Shown here in pieces: positions 11,351 to 24,000 of a stretch of DNA of 64,000 nt (its first letter is position 1; every line of letters starts with the position of its first letter). Source of the DNA: Dimorphilus gyrociliatus (Eukaryota > Annelida > Polychaeta > Dinophilidae); NCBI GenBank assembly GCA_904063045.1, contig CAJFCJ010000012.1, forward strand, positions 434,001-498,000, in the 5' to 3' direction. The translations under genes and the position numbers were made by a program. The notes beneath the pieces were generated by a model. The model made no database searches. It was given only the letters and a program-made list of their open reading frames with translations, and had not been told where the DNA came from.

Positions 11351-12375
11351 GAATACTGCAAATTTCGATTGGTAAACCGAATTATAGAAAAAGGAGTAAT
11401 TAAATTTTACAAATGCTAAGAGAAATACATCCTTTCAATAGCATAAAAAATACTCTGTATTGAAAATCCAGTTTACACTGATGTATTTTGCTCTAATTGG
11501 ATTTTTTTTTCTTTGTTAATTCTTGACAATTTTTTCAATCAAGCTGGTATTCCATCTCTGTTTAAAGCAAAAAGTGTATAACACATAATTTCACATTACT
11601 AAGACTGTTTAGATTGTTAGCTTGCTTCCTACATGACACGTAAAAGTAGTCTTGACCATCAGTTTTGCTGATGTAAGTGAATTTTTCCTATCACTACTCT
11701 AAAGGCTTATTTTATAATGGTGTTTTATCTAAAGTTTTATCTTTTTTGTGCATTAACTCCTATTTTCTTTACCTTCTCTCTGCCTGTCTGTCTGTCTTCT
11801 TTTAATTCACAATCCAATTATCAAAATAAATAGTCAACTAATAAAAGAACTTGGTTTTTCTTTAAGCTAAATTTCCTTTAAAAACTAAACACATACAGCT
11901 CTCTATAATAGCTATAGACAACTTTCGCAGATAACGGTACTCGTAACTCCATCTATGGGCGCCTTCTTAACACTAAGGAAAACAGTTGCTTTCCCTCAAA
12001 AGTAAATGATATTTACGGAAATTCTTGGCTTCTTTCTAATGGCAGTAGTATTTTCTATGCTCACTTTATTTTGTTTCTTTGCTCTAAGGAAACTTTGGAG
12101 GTATATTCTATTAGCATATCTATATATAAACGGGTTTTATAAAACTGTAATACAATAAACTAAAATTCTAGCAAGAAAATGTTTCTTTTCTATTTTTAAA
12201 ATATTTTTAATTTTTAGAGAAAGACGCACCGTGTATGAAAATTCGATGGGAGAGAGAGATATGACTCTTGAATTTCAATTTTCATAAAATTTCAATTTAG
12301 TATTTAAATCAAAAATTATACGCGATAAGAATATTACACTGTATAATATTTGTAAGAATATATAAATCTAATATA

Positions 12376-12378
<3 letters not shown>

Positions 12379-12409
<31 letters not shown>
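12379..12409. repeat. AT dinucleotide microsatellite
   Basis: About 15 pure AT units in an intergenic position. Confidence 0.9.
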
Positions 12410-12415
<6 letters not shown>

Positions 12416-12761
12416 TATTGTATTGTTAAAATTATTAGTGCATTTACATATTATCAGTGTTATTTTCTTTCTTTCTTGTTTCTTCTCTATATTGAGTTTG
12501 ATGTTTTGAATTTAAAAGGTATTTATTTGGATAAAACATATCACAAAGAATAAAAGTACTGATAAAATCTTTATATATAATTATACAGTGAAACAATCGA
12601 TAATACAAATAAATACGGTAAATTGTTGAAATCATTCAAACAAATGAAATTTCATATTAAATTTGTAAATTTAATACATATTGCTTCGAAGTTTAGTGTG
12701 GTTAGGTAGACCTGCACTATTGTATGGGTAATACTATTTGAGAGTATTTTTTTAAAAGGAA

Positions 12762-15195
12762 ATGACCAATTTTCAAGCGGGACTTGAGAATAATGGAGAA
12801 ATGTTACTAAATAAGAATGTTGTACAAAGATTTAGGGAAAAAGTAGTTGAAGAAGCTATTGTTTATAAAAAACACATAAAATACACTTTAGTAGCAGTTT
12901 TTACCATATTATATAGTATTTATTTTGGATATTGTTTATCTCTGGATTTCAGTGATAATATAGGACTATTTGTGTTAACTTGTATAGTATTAATTTTAAT
13001 TTTCTATATTAAAAGTGGATATATTATTTGGAGAAAATTATCTTTAAAATTGGAGTATATCTTCACAAGAATACCTGAATCATGGAAAAAATATGGAACA
13101 TGGTAAGTATACTTGCAATCTTGCGCCTTGACATAAATACCATAATACAGTCCATTTTGCAATCAATTACTCTTCTCTAGTAAAACATTATTTGCATTTC
13201 TATGTCAAAATAGTATTTTCTTCCAAAGGTTGCTTGTAACATTGATACTGATGGCTTTGGTTGTTTTTATTATAGTTGATGGCTATAGGGATCCTATTAA
13301 ATTTGTTTCATTGTCTGGCCTCTTGGCTTTTACATTAATCTCTGTTATAGCATCTGATAATGTTGGAGCAGTAAGTTTCTTATTGTTTATATCAACTTCA
13401 AACCTCATTCGTTCATTTTCTATTTACGCTTGGATAGATCTCTCCGAGGACAGCCATTTCAGGATTTTTTCTTCAATTCAGTTTCGGTGTAATAATATTA
13501 CGGTGGAAAGAAGGAAAAGAAGCTGTTAAGTTCTTAGGGGATAAGATTATAGATTTTTTAAAAAATGCTGATGCAGGAGCCGAATTTGTATTCGGCGAAA
13601 AATTTAGAGACCATGAATTTGTTTTTGCCGTAAATATATCTGTAAAATAAGAGGATAATTTCTGTTAGTATATCTCGTAATTTTCCAGATTATGCCACCT
13701 GTAATATTCTTTGGAGCTTGTATAGAACTGTTATATTACTTGGGAATATTGCAGTTTTGCATTAAAGGATTTGGAAATGTTATGATAAGAATTATGAAGG
13801 TTTCGCCAGCTGAAGCTTTTGTTACAGCAGCTAATATCTTCCTTGGTCCGGTAAACACTACAGTGTTAAATATTTTTTGAATTTTACATATATAAACATA
13901 TATTGTATTATATAATATATATAAATAATTATATAAATAATCTATATATGTATATTTAATTAATTTATTTACTGATGAACAGATTCTTTCTTATCTTACT
14001 ATATCTTCATTTTTGGAAAAATTGACTAAGTCTGAAATATTCAGTACAATGACGTCAGGATTTGCAACAGTCACAGGATCTCTGTTTGCCGCTTACATTT
14101 CGTTTGGAATTTCACCTACCCATTTAGTTGCTGCATCAATAATGTCAGCTCCAGCATCATTAGTTATCTCAAAATTACTTGTTCCCGATAAAAGGGACAA
14201 AATTACTTATCAATTAGAATTTAGTCCAAGTAGAGCTAAAGGGATCCTAGATGCAATAGCTATAGGAGCAGCAAATTGTATTCCAGTAACGGGTAATAAA
14301 GATATTAAATGTTTATTTTAAACCGTTATTTACATAAAACTAGCGTAATTAACCTTTTTGATTATCAAATAGCTTTAAAAGGAAATATTAAAATAGATTT
14401 TATTTTGCTTTCTCCTATATGTTTTTCCCAAAAACTAAAAGCTGTTAAGATAATCTAATCCAGATCAAATTCTATGTAAAAAAAAAGAAGAAAATCAATA
14501 GGTACTAATTTTGTAGGCTCTTATCCTAAATTATTAATTCAGTAAGAACTTTTCTTATAAAATTTTTTATGAAACATTAGAAAAATGTCCTAAACTGCCG
14601 CATTCCACCTAATAATATACCGTATTATATATACTTTTACTAATACTATGTATACGCTTTTTTTTCTATTATTTATTAAGATTATTATAAATAAACATTT
14701 ACTTTATTACCCCTTACTAAAGCTGCAATTGTTACTAATGTAATTGCTTTTACTTCAATACTTGCTTTTTTAAATTCCGTAATTCATTGGCTGGGAGAAA
14801 GAATTGGAATTGAAACATCTTTTGAATTGATATTCGCTTATATTTTCTCACCAATTCCTCTACTATTGGGGATTGAACCACAATACATACTGACTGTTAG
14901 TAAATTAATTGCAAAAAAAATATTCCTGAATGACATTCTTGCTTACGAAGCATTGGGAAGGGCAATTAAGGATAATAAACTGAACAAAAGATCAGAAATA
15001 ATCGCAACGTATGCCCTCTGCGGATTTGGAAATTTCGGTGACATTGGAATTGTTTTAGGAGCTGTGGGAGTACTTGCTCCAAAGAGAAAGAAATTATTGT
15101 CTAGTCTAGCAATAAAGAGTATGATTGCTGGAAATCTAAGCTGCTTTTTATCTGCTTGCATAGCAGGACTGCTATATAATAAGGAAGAAGAGTAA
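12762..15195 (+). CDS. Divergent concentrative nucleoside transporter (CNT/SLC28 family)
   Basis: Six exons (12762-13102, 13229-13370, 13438-13629, 13689-13850, 13983-14292, 14723-15195) join in frame to give 539 residues. CNT proteins are Na+- or H+-coupled nucleoside importers of the plasma membrane. Family blocks are clear: GVIILRWKEGKEAVKFLG, NADAGAEFVFGEKF, MPPVIFFGACIELLYYLG, TAANIFLGP, MTSGFATVTGS, AAYISFGISPTHLVAASIMS, IATYALCGFGNFG and LAPKRKK. The N-terminal part has three or more hydrophobic spans. The residues that contact the nucleoside in studied CNTs are changed. The GQTE block reads GPIL at the exon 4/5 join, with the surrounding spacing unchanged. The NEFVAY signature reads NDILAY, and the Ser-rich SSIGI reads GDIGI. 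So the fold looks intact, but the substrate site is not standard. It could transport something else, or be inactive as a transporter. Introns 1-4 are 58-132 bp and intron 5 is 430 bp. Confidence 0.88.
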
Positions 15196-17155
15196 GGTCA
15201 ACATCCAAAGAAAGATGTCTTCTTTATATTAAATAGAGCGTCTGCTGGAGATTCCATTTAGTATCGTTCTTTACTTTCGCAATCTTAAGAGCGTATGATT
15301 ACACTCTCTGTAGCTGTGTAGTATATTATAGACAACAGATGGCGTCAACTAATACGCAAGATAATATTAATTAAATCACCATGTGAAAGGCACAAAACAA
15401 CTAAGAGAAATTTCAAAGCGTAAGACGTTACCTTTTTATATTTCTCAAAAGGTAGTTTGGTTAAAAGCTTCAATAGCTCAAACGTTTGGCAGATTTACTC
15501 AAAATTTATAATCTGCTAGAAGAACAGCCAGCTGATATCGATTCATTTAAATTGAACGTGAAAATAACGCCTTTTCAAGAAAATAAATTCAAGATGTCAC
15601 GGCAAAATTTATAAGATATATTTTTAGATTAAAATTATCTAATCCTTTTGCTTCATTAAATTTAGTAGAACAACGTAAACTTATCAGTGTTTTTGAACCC
15701 ATCTATAGTCAAAGACAATTCAGCAGACAACATATATATATACAGTATATACTGTATACTTTATAGCTATAATTTAATATATATTCAAATATCGTTAACT
15801 ATTATAAATAGTTTTAACTCTTTTTGTTAAAATAATAATAAAAAATATATATAAAAAAGAGAAAAAAAGCATTTTTTTCCAATAAATAAACATTAATTGA
15901 AGCCAAGAAAAAATTTTCTCTCTGTTTTTTACTTTCTAGTCTAAGAAATAGCACAGAATTTAGATATAAAATAATAAATTTCTTTAATACAATGAAAGTC
16001 TGGAATTTTATTTATTATTTTTTATAAGCCTGTGGTATCGTAAGCCTATTTATAGGTTTCTTTTTTACTATTTAATTAGTACTATTATTAATCGTACTGA
16101 TGTATTAGAAACTTAAAGCAGGTATCTAAAATATACATATACATATATATTTATATATGTTCTTGTAAATATATATATATATGGTTTATATGTATGTACC
16201 TGACATAAGAAGCTTTGAAATAATTGTTAATTTAATAATTATTTTTACGCATGGTCTAACAGACAAAAAACTTTGGCGATTGATTATTTATGAAGTACAA
16301 AAAACAGAAAACTAACATTTTCTATAATGTTTTTAATCTAAGATAAATAAATCTTTCTCAAATGGGGTTAAATTGTAATAAAATACGAATATACAGCAAT
16401 TTTCTAGTGATATCTTGCTTTACAGTGTTTTTTCCCTTTTTAAACTGAGCTAATCGATATAAAAAACTGACAATTGCCAGTATACATATACATGCATACA
16501 TACATATACAAATATATATATATTTATACTATACAGTATAGAATATTCATTCATAAGAACTTTACAGTGGTATGAAAAACAAATACATGTTATCAAAATA
16601 AAAAACAGAGAGAGAGTTAGAGATAGGGAAAGAGATAGAGAGAGAAAAGTGAACTACTTTAAGCTTTTCAGTTCTTTGTTTATAACAATTCCACAATCGG
16701 TCAGTGAATCAATAATTTCTTATATTTGTTAGCTGCAATAAAGGTTTAAACCAATGTCTAATTGCGTAAAAGTAAAATTTTTATTGAAAAACAACTTGAG
16801 AAATTTCATCAACAGAAGAGGAAACTCTAAAATAGCTTTCAAACAATATAATTGTTCAAGTATTTATTGTATTGAGTGTTTAAAGAATTAGAAGCTATGT
16901 TGAAAAAATCTTTTCTTTACTTCTCTCAATACTTATCGATCTAAACGTAATTTTAAGTGGAATCGATAAAAGGAACCAATAGCTAGTCAACTTCATTTGG
17001 GTCAATCATACACGTTAGATATACTTGTAAATCCCACTATTATAAATTAAGCTAATCAATCGTTATTACAGCGACACCTATATTGCTTCTACATCAAAGG
17101 ATCAAACCACATACCTGGGAGAAACATCTCGAAAAACTTACTGTAAATACTCGTT
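15196..17155. other. Intergenic stretch, AT-rich
   Basis: No exon was found. It holds an ACAGTATATACTGT perfect palindrome at about 15742-15755, an AGATGGCG site near 15338-15345, and a GA-rich tract near 16605-16645. Confidence 0.5.
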
Positions 17156-18079
17156 ATGAAATTAACAATGATAATTTTGTTTATATACATATATGCGACA
17201 TTCTTAATTGTACGTGCTGCTTTGACGTGTAACCTTACAAAAAGGATAGATGGATTAATATGGGATTTATCTTATTGTGGATTAAAGGTGCTGACAAAAG
17301 ATTTTCGAAGATATTCAAAGAATTTTACTCACCTTAATATTTCTCATAACTATATAGAGATTATAGATCGAAAATGGATAGCACATTTTCAAAACGTAAG
17401 AGTTTTAGATCTTAGCTTTAATAGACTTACTCGTATCGATATGAGCGTTTTCGAAGATCTATCGAAGTTGACAGAGCTCTACATTTACAGTAATAGATTA
17501 ACAAAAGTGAAAACCATTCATTTAGAGAGTTTATTAATTTTGGATTTGTCCTACAATAAAATTGAAAAATTGCCGTGGAATATGTTTTCAGGATCCTGTA
17601 AACTAAAGAAAATTAACTTTTCCCATAATTCAATAAAAACAATCTCAAGGAAAAATTTTAGATTTAAAAGATCAATCGAATTGAATATGTATAATAACAA
17701 ACTTAATTGCCATTGTGAAAATTATTACTTGAACTCTCTTTTCAAATGGTCTAAACATACGTCGCCATTTTGTTTAAAACAAAAAAAGCAACTATTTCGA
17801 TTAAGTAAATCGGAACTGTGTGATAAAATTAAAACTTCAAATAAAAAGATGAAAAAGAAAGAAGATAAAGTTCCACGATACATCTATTCGGAGAAGGTCC
17901 ACATACACTTTATGCCGGAACAAGATGCTAGAAAGTACGATGTAAAAGTAGGAATAAAAATTGCTTTAACGTTATTACTCTCAATGGTGGCAATGTTTGC
18001 TTGTTTAGGCATTGGAAAATTAAAGAAAGGAAGGAAATTACAGAACAACGAAGGACAGGAAAAGGAAAATACCTTGTAA
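17156..18079 (+). CDS. Leucine-rich-repeat single-pass membrane protein
   Basis: An intronless frame of 307 residues. The signal peptide covers about residues 1-21 (MKLTMIILFIYIYATFLIVRA). About five leucine-rich repeats follow (for example LTHLNISHNYIEIID, VRVLDLSFNRLTRID, LLILDLSYNKIEKLP and LKKINFSHNSIKTIS). A C-terminal LRR cap has Cys in CHCENYY and two further cysteines downstream. A Lys-rich juxtamembrane stretch leads to one membrane span at about residues 265-286 (IKIALTLLLSMVAMFACLGIG) and a short basic tail. Such proteins usually act as adhesion or recognition receptors at the cell surface; the ligand is unknown. There is no TIR or kinase domain in the tail, so it is not a Toll receptor. 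No intron in an intron-rich region may mean retroposition. Only the ectodomain class is certain. Confidence 0.85.
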   Translation: MKLTMIILFIYIYATFLIVRAALTCNLTKRIDGLIWDLSYCGLKVLTKDFRRYSKNFTHLNISHNYIEIIDRKWIAHFQNVRVLDLSFNRLTRIDMSVFEDLSKLTELYIYSNRLTKVKTIHLESLLILDLSYNKIEKLPWNMFSGSCKLKKINFSHNSIKTISRKNFRFKRSIELNMYNNKLNCHCENYYLNSLFKWSKHTSPFCLKQKKQLFRLSKSELCDKIKTSNKKMKKKEDKVPRYIYSEKVHIHFMPEQDARKYDVKVGIKIALTLLLSMVAMFACLGIGKLKKGRKLQNNEGQEKENTL

Positions 18080-21000
18080 ACATTATTTACAAGTAAATAT
18101 TTTAGCACCGGAGAATACTTTTTTTTAGGATTACGTAAAATAATTAATTCAAAACGACTTTATTTAGCTATCAAGATATAAATCGATTTCAATGCACTAG
18201 GTTTTGCTGTTTTTTTGACTTCTATTTTAAGTGAAAATGATCGATTATTGGATTTGATATTTGAGATTTTTGATTATCTTGGTAATATTTAATTCTTGCA
18301 AATCATATCCGTTTCCAATATTTCGATATAGTTACAATTCATGTTTTAGAGAAGCTATTCTCTCTTTATAGATTAAAATGGCAAAGTTCTTCGAATTCTC
18401 CTTTATTTTTTTGCAATCATTAATGTCTTTTACAATCCATTTAATTGTCTTTCGTAAGTTTTTTCTCCAGAGACTAAAATGAATAATGAATCATTTTAAC
18501 ATACATGAAATATCTAACGTTTTAAGACTATTTCTTAAGAGCCTTACAAAACACAAGAGAATCATTGAGGTTTTTCAAAGTCGTATGATAAAAAAATGAT
18601 AAATTCTTCTTTCTTTTAACAAGTGTAATAATAATAAAAATCATCATTTAGTGTGCTTATACAATTTTCCATTGGTGAACCTTATGTATATAGCGCTGTA
18701 TTATCTATTTCATAAAAAAAAATTATCTCTGTACTAAGGTTTAGTGTCGTCGAGTGCTTGAGCTATTTACTAAAATATACATTGCAGTAGAAATAGCATC
18801 ATACATAGCATGAGGATTATTTGATGGATTGTATTCCTTATCATGTTCATATGCCAATATAATTATAACGACCTTAAGTCTAATTTACGTTTCTTTTCAT
18901 CTTTCCCTTATATCGACTTCTGTTAAAACATAAAGTCTTATTTATTTTTAACTCTCTCTTTATATATTATACAATATATAATTATTATCTTTTCTTATTC
19001 CGTTTCTTTCATTTCATCCTCTCTGTGTACATTTCTCTCCTCCTTCGCCTTCTCCATCCCCACTTTCTTTTACTTTCCTCTCTTCCCACCTCTTCTTTAC
19101 TTGTTTCGTTAAATTTTCAGAATGGTGTAAATAAATAACTAATAGAAGATAAAAATAAGAGCAAAAGAATTTCATCCACTAAAAGTTTAACTACAGGTTA
19201 AATCTAATAATTCTTTGCATTTAATTATTGATCATTAAGGAAACAGCAATTTACAGTAAAAGATCGTTATGACATGGAAAAAATAATGCACAGTAGATGG
19301 CATACTCTGTAGCATCCCGACATCTATTGGCATACAACGTGCCATTCTGGTATAACAGTAATATACAAAAAAAACTTGTAGAGTTATTCTATGCCTAAAT
19401 CGAACAAATAGAGTAACAAATTTTGTAAAGGATAAAAGTTAATAGTCCTGAAGACAGACTATATGAAATCAGTACCCGTTTTGGAAAAACTCGCAGATTT
19501 TATTTAAGAAATAAAAGAGCAAGTCAGCGGCAGTGTCAAAATTCAATCAAAGTTTCCTAGATTATTTGTGTATGCTATAATATAATAAACAAAGCATCAG
19601 TGTTTTTCTTATTGACTGTCTTTTTTTTTCTACGAAGTTGAGAACATGTAAAAATTAATTTCCTACCGTTTTGTCCCTAAGCGTTTTTGTCATTACTGCA
19701 AATAAGAATTTAAATATAATATCTCTTTCAACATTAATATTATTTCAATTTTCTTTGTCGATCTTTTCTTCTTGATAGAAAATTTTATCTTAATTTATCC
19801 TATTAGTCGATTAAACAGTTTATGTTTTCTCACGAAACATTAATTAATTAAGTAATTAGACGTCTACGACATTATAATAAACGTAAAAGAATAAATACAT
19901 TTTCTAAAGAGTGAAAAGGCGTTGTTAGTGTTAACAAAGAAAATATATTTAAATAAGTAAAAGCAAAGATGTTTCAATCATTTTTTAAGAGAATGGAATA
20001 TATTTGTCTATTTGTACATATAGATAAAAAAGAATTGGCAAATGTATGAAAATAGTCGTGGCTGTTTTTAGAATTGTTTTTCATTCATTCATTCTCTCAG
20101 TCAGTCTCTCTCTCTCTCTCATTCTATCCTCTCCTTTATCTGTCTATATTTTACTTTCTTTCATTCGATTTTAGTCTCTAAAGACGTCTACTTTTATTTT
20201 GGAAAAAATAACAACAATATATAGGTCGGATAAAAATAGAAAATGAGCACTAAAATTGAGTAAACCCATAGCATTTGCAATTATTCGTTACACTGTTCTG
20301 TTTTTTTTACTGTTTTTAACCCATCACATTTCTTTTATCCGAAAAGTCATTTCTTTTCTTGAATTAAATCTATAAACGTTAATTGGAAGTATACATAAAT
20401 ATTTTTGTAATAAGTAGCATTAATGAGAGTGTGACTATTTGTAAACTAAGCTCCAGCCGGAAACGTAGTGATGTAAAGTTATATTAATATTTGGAATTTT
20501 ATTTGAATTTCAATTACAACATGCAAGATATATACATTAATATATATTTATCAGTTTGTTACTTTAGTTGACGACTTAAACTATTTACTGCTTTTTTGGT
20601 GAATTGTTGATTTAACAGTTGATAAAAATTCAATATATCTCTATATTCTTTCAATTAAATATAAAAATCTGTACATAAGGTTTATAGATAAATTTTTAAC
20701 TAAAATTTGCAATGAACATTTATTTCGATAATTCAATTCTGGTATCTTGTCACTTTAACAACGTTATTTATAGAATCTGAAGAGCCAAACAATTTCATTC
20801 AAAAAACTGATGAGGAAACGCCCACATAACTTCGTTATATCTATATAGAATATTTCGATGTACATATACAAAGAGAGCGTGGGCGATCAAAATCAGTGAG
20901 ATGATAAATGAAATATAGGGAAAAAAATTCCTTAATTTTTGCTCTATGGAAAATATTCCAACAGCTATATAATTATATAGAAATAATTTAAATATCAAAC

Positions 21001-24000
21001 CTTTTAGTAGTCTACTATATCTCTTATCACGGATAATGAATTTACCATGAATCTCGAACCGGAAGCAATGACAGTCACTTTCATTTTTAGTAAAGGAACA
21101 AAGAGATATATCATTTTTCTTTTTATCAATGATAAATTTTTATTAACTAATTAATAGATTTACTTACATGAACGATATTTTCTCATGATAGATAATATTA
21201 AATGTATACTTATTGGTTTTATATTGTTTATACTATATTTAAATTCAGTTATAATTAAAGAGAGAAGATAAAGATGAAAAGGATAGATTTAAAATTTCTC
21301 CTGTTATGGAGTAATGAGTTGATTCATTTACGAAAATAATCGCAATCTTTATAACCATTACCGATAATTAATAGATACCTAATGTAGAATAGAGAAATAA
21401 CGCCAACTAGTTGGGAAGCGTTGATTGGATAGATTCCTTTAGATATCTATTAAAGCTGTATTCTCGCCGCATTTCTGGTGGGATAATCCAGTCGAACGTT
21501 TTACCAAACTTTTCCCTCCGCTTAAGTTCCATAATAGAAAGAAAGGGTAAGTTTTCCAAAGCAGAAATCAACGATATCTGCTATTTCTAATAGAAATATT
21601 ATTTAATACTTAAATAAGTCTAGGTTATTTAAGTACATTTTTCTGCTATAGATTAGCGCTTTGCAGAAAGTAATCTCTATGTTATATAGAAAAAAAAGTA
21701 ACGTTAATTAGCAGAATAGCTATGTTTTAAAAACAAAAATTTTTTGCCTGAAATGATAGGATTTCTAAGTGGAAAGTAAACCACTGTCAATTATGGTTTA
21801 TTTACGAAGCTAAAACTATGAAATTGCTAATAAAACATGGCTGTACGTTTCTTTACATATAATAAAAAGGAGGTTAGTTGATAAATAAATAGAATAAGAA
21901 TATCTATAGATCATTGTCTATTGAAAATATAAATAGCCTGTACATGGTACCAACAAAAATTCCTATGATATTTTAATTAGTAAATATTTAGACGGTTTTA
22001 ATTAAAATAATACGCAATTGTATTTTGTTTTATTCTAAATCTTCTAATTAAAACATAATTGGTTTATCTCTATTAGTGAAAGAAATTAAAAATCTATGCA
22101 CTTTAATATCGATAAAACAGTGGGATATTTCGGCAATAAATAAGGAAAAAAGACTTAATTCTATTTCTTACTAATACGATTAATTAAGCAACGACTTAGT
22201 TGAAATGTTCACCAATTAATTAAAAGAAGGCTTATGTTTGATACTTTTTCTCAATTGTTTATTATAAGAGTTTACTCTTTAAGTTTCTTGAATGAGTATA
22301 TATTGTTCATAGTTATCAATAGAGAATGAATATGTATATGATTTTTGTCTTTCATCACTCACTTACAAATTTGTAAAGAACACTGCAAATAATACGCTCT
22401 ATTAATGTAGGTATATTTCATAAAGAAAATAATGATCTAGCACTTAATGTTTCGGAAATAACCAAATTATTCACCCATAATCCTTAGTGTTTGAAGACTT
22501 GCTCTCGTTCTGACCTCATTATCAATTTATGAGAAAAATTCCATCTCATTTTTATAATTTTACATTTCAAAGATTCTTCTAAAAGGATTATCCTCTCTCA
22601 AAATAGAATTATTGATATTTAATACCAGGAAATAAAGAAATAGAAACATATATACATATATATAATATTTACATATATAATAAATTTATTTTATAATCCC
22701 TTCCTTTAATCTCTTTGATAGAAGTTTTATAAATAGACTATATGAGATATTTATATATTAAGACTATATAAATATAGTGATACAGTTAAAAATAAAAATT
22801 TTACCTTGACTAACGAAAAGAATTCTTAAAAATATGTAATAGAAATGACAAAAATGAAAGTTTTAAACAAACTTTACGCCATTCTGCCTAATTAATTTTC
22901 GAAGAAACAGCAATTCTTATTACAATTTATATTTTAATATGTTTTAGTAGTATCCCTAATCGTCATCATCTCTCTCTCTCTCTCTCTCTCTTTCTCTTCT
23001 TCTCATTTCTGTCTGTCTGCCTTTTTGTACACTTTGACATTTGTTGAAATAGAAAGAAAAATTATAGAAATGTAAAAATTAGTAATATAATGATTATGCG
23101 GTTTGATAAAATTTATTTCGTTCCTTATAAGTATTGTATAAAATTTCAAGGAAAAGTTTGTAAAAAGCATAATTGTATTAGAAATTGTATAGAGAAAAAA
23201 AATCTAATCCGTCTACTAATGTAGGCAGAAAGGGGATGAAAGTATCTCATTTTAAGGAAAAACAGATAAACTCTGAATTATAAGGATTGTTTATAAAGAA
23301 AAGATTTATTTATTTTTTTATCATCAAAAGATGTTTCTTTGATAAATAAAGGAGAGAACACAGAAAAATATTGTAACAAAATTTTTGGAGCAACCATGAA
23401 TATTTTATATAAAAATTTTATCTTTCACAGATTTTTTCGGATAGTAGGATAAGTATCATCTTGTAACATCCTCTCCTCTTTCTATTCTATTATCCGAATT
23501 CTTCGTAATAGGGATTATTAAACTAATATTTCATAATGTAAAAAAAATAAAATAGTTAAGAAATAGGAGACGGTTCCCTCGAAATTAAAGAGACAGAATA
23601 CGTCATATTTCTTTATCGAGGTTTTACAATTAAATCTCAAAAACACCTTTTGTTTTTTCACTTTGAATATTCTTTTGAAAAGTTATATTACTTCAAAGTT
23701 AAAAGTAATTCACGCTATTTGTTCATAAAATAGCTGTACAGAATTATATATTACATAGCTCTCAAACGTCTAATTATGGACACTTATGTGTGTAGCCAAC
23801 AACCCTCTAGTACTATTGAAAAGTCTAATGAATTCGCCAGTACAGAAGGACAGGTGAATAATAAGAGGAGAGGATACTAATTCTTTTCTTCATTTATTAT
23901 TTTTCCAAATCGAATTTTGACTTGAAAAAGTAATATTTGGAAAGAATAATTTCATTCACTGATAAACAAAGCCAAACTAGCAAGCTCATCAAAACGCATC

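Larger units (their letters stand above)
11122..12761. other. Intergenic stretch between tau-like and CNT genes
   Basis: No coding exon is supported. It holds the AATAAA at 11345, likely for the tau-like transcript, and a pure AT microsatellite at about 12379-12409. The CNT start lies about 350 bp beyond it. Confidence 0.5.

Noticed and set aside
13692-13880. Reading through the CNT exon 4 donor (GPVNTTV...)
   Set aside because: It hits a stop within 10 codons. Splicing at 13850 keeps the family spacing to TKSE exactly.
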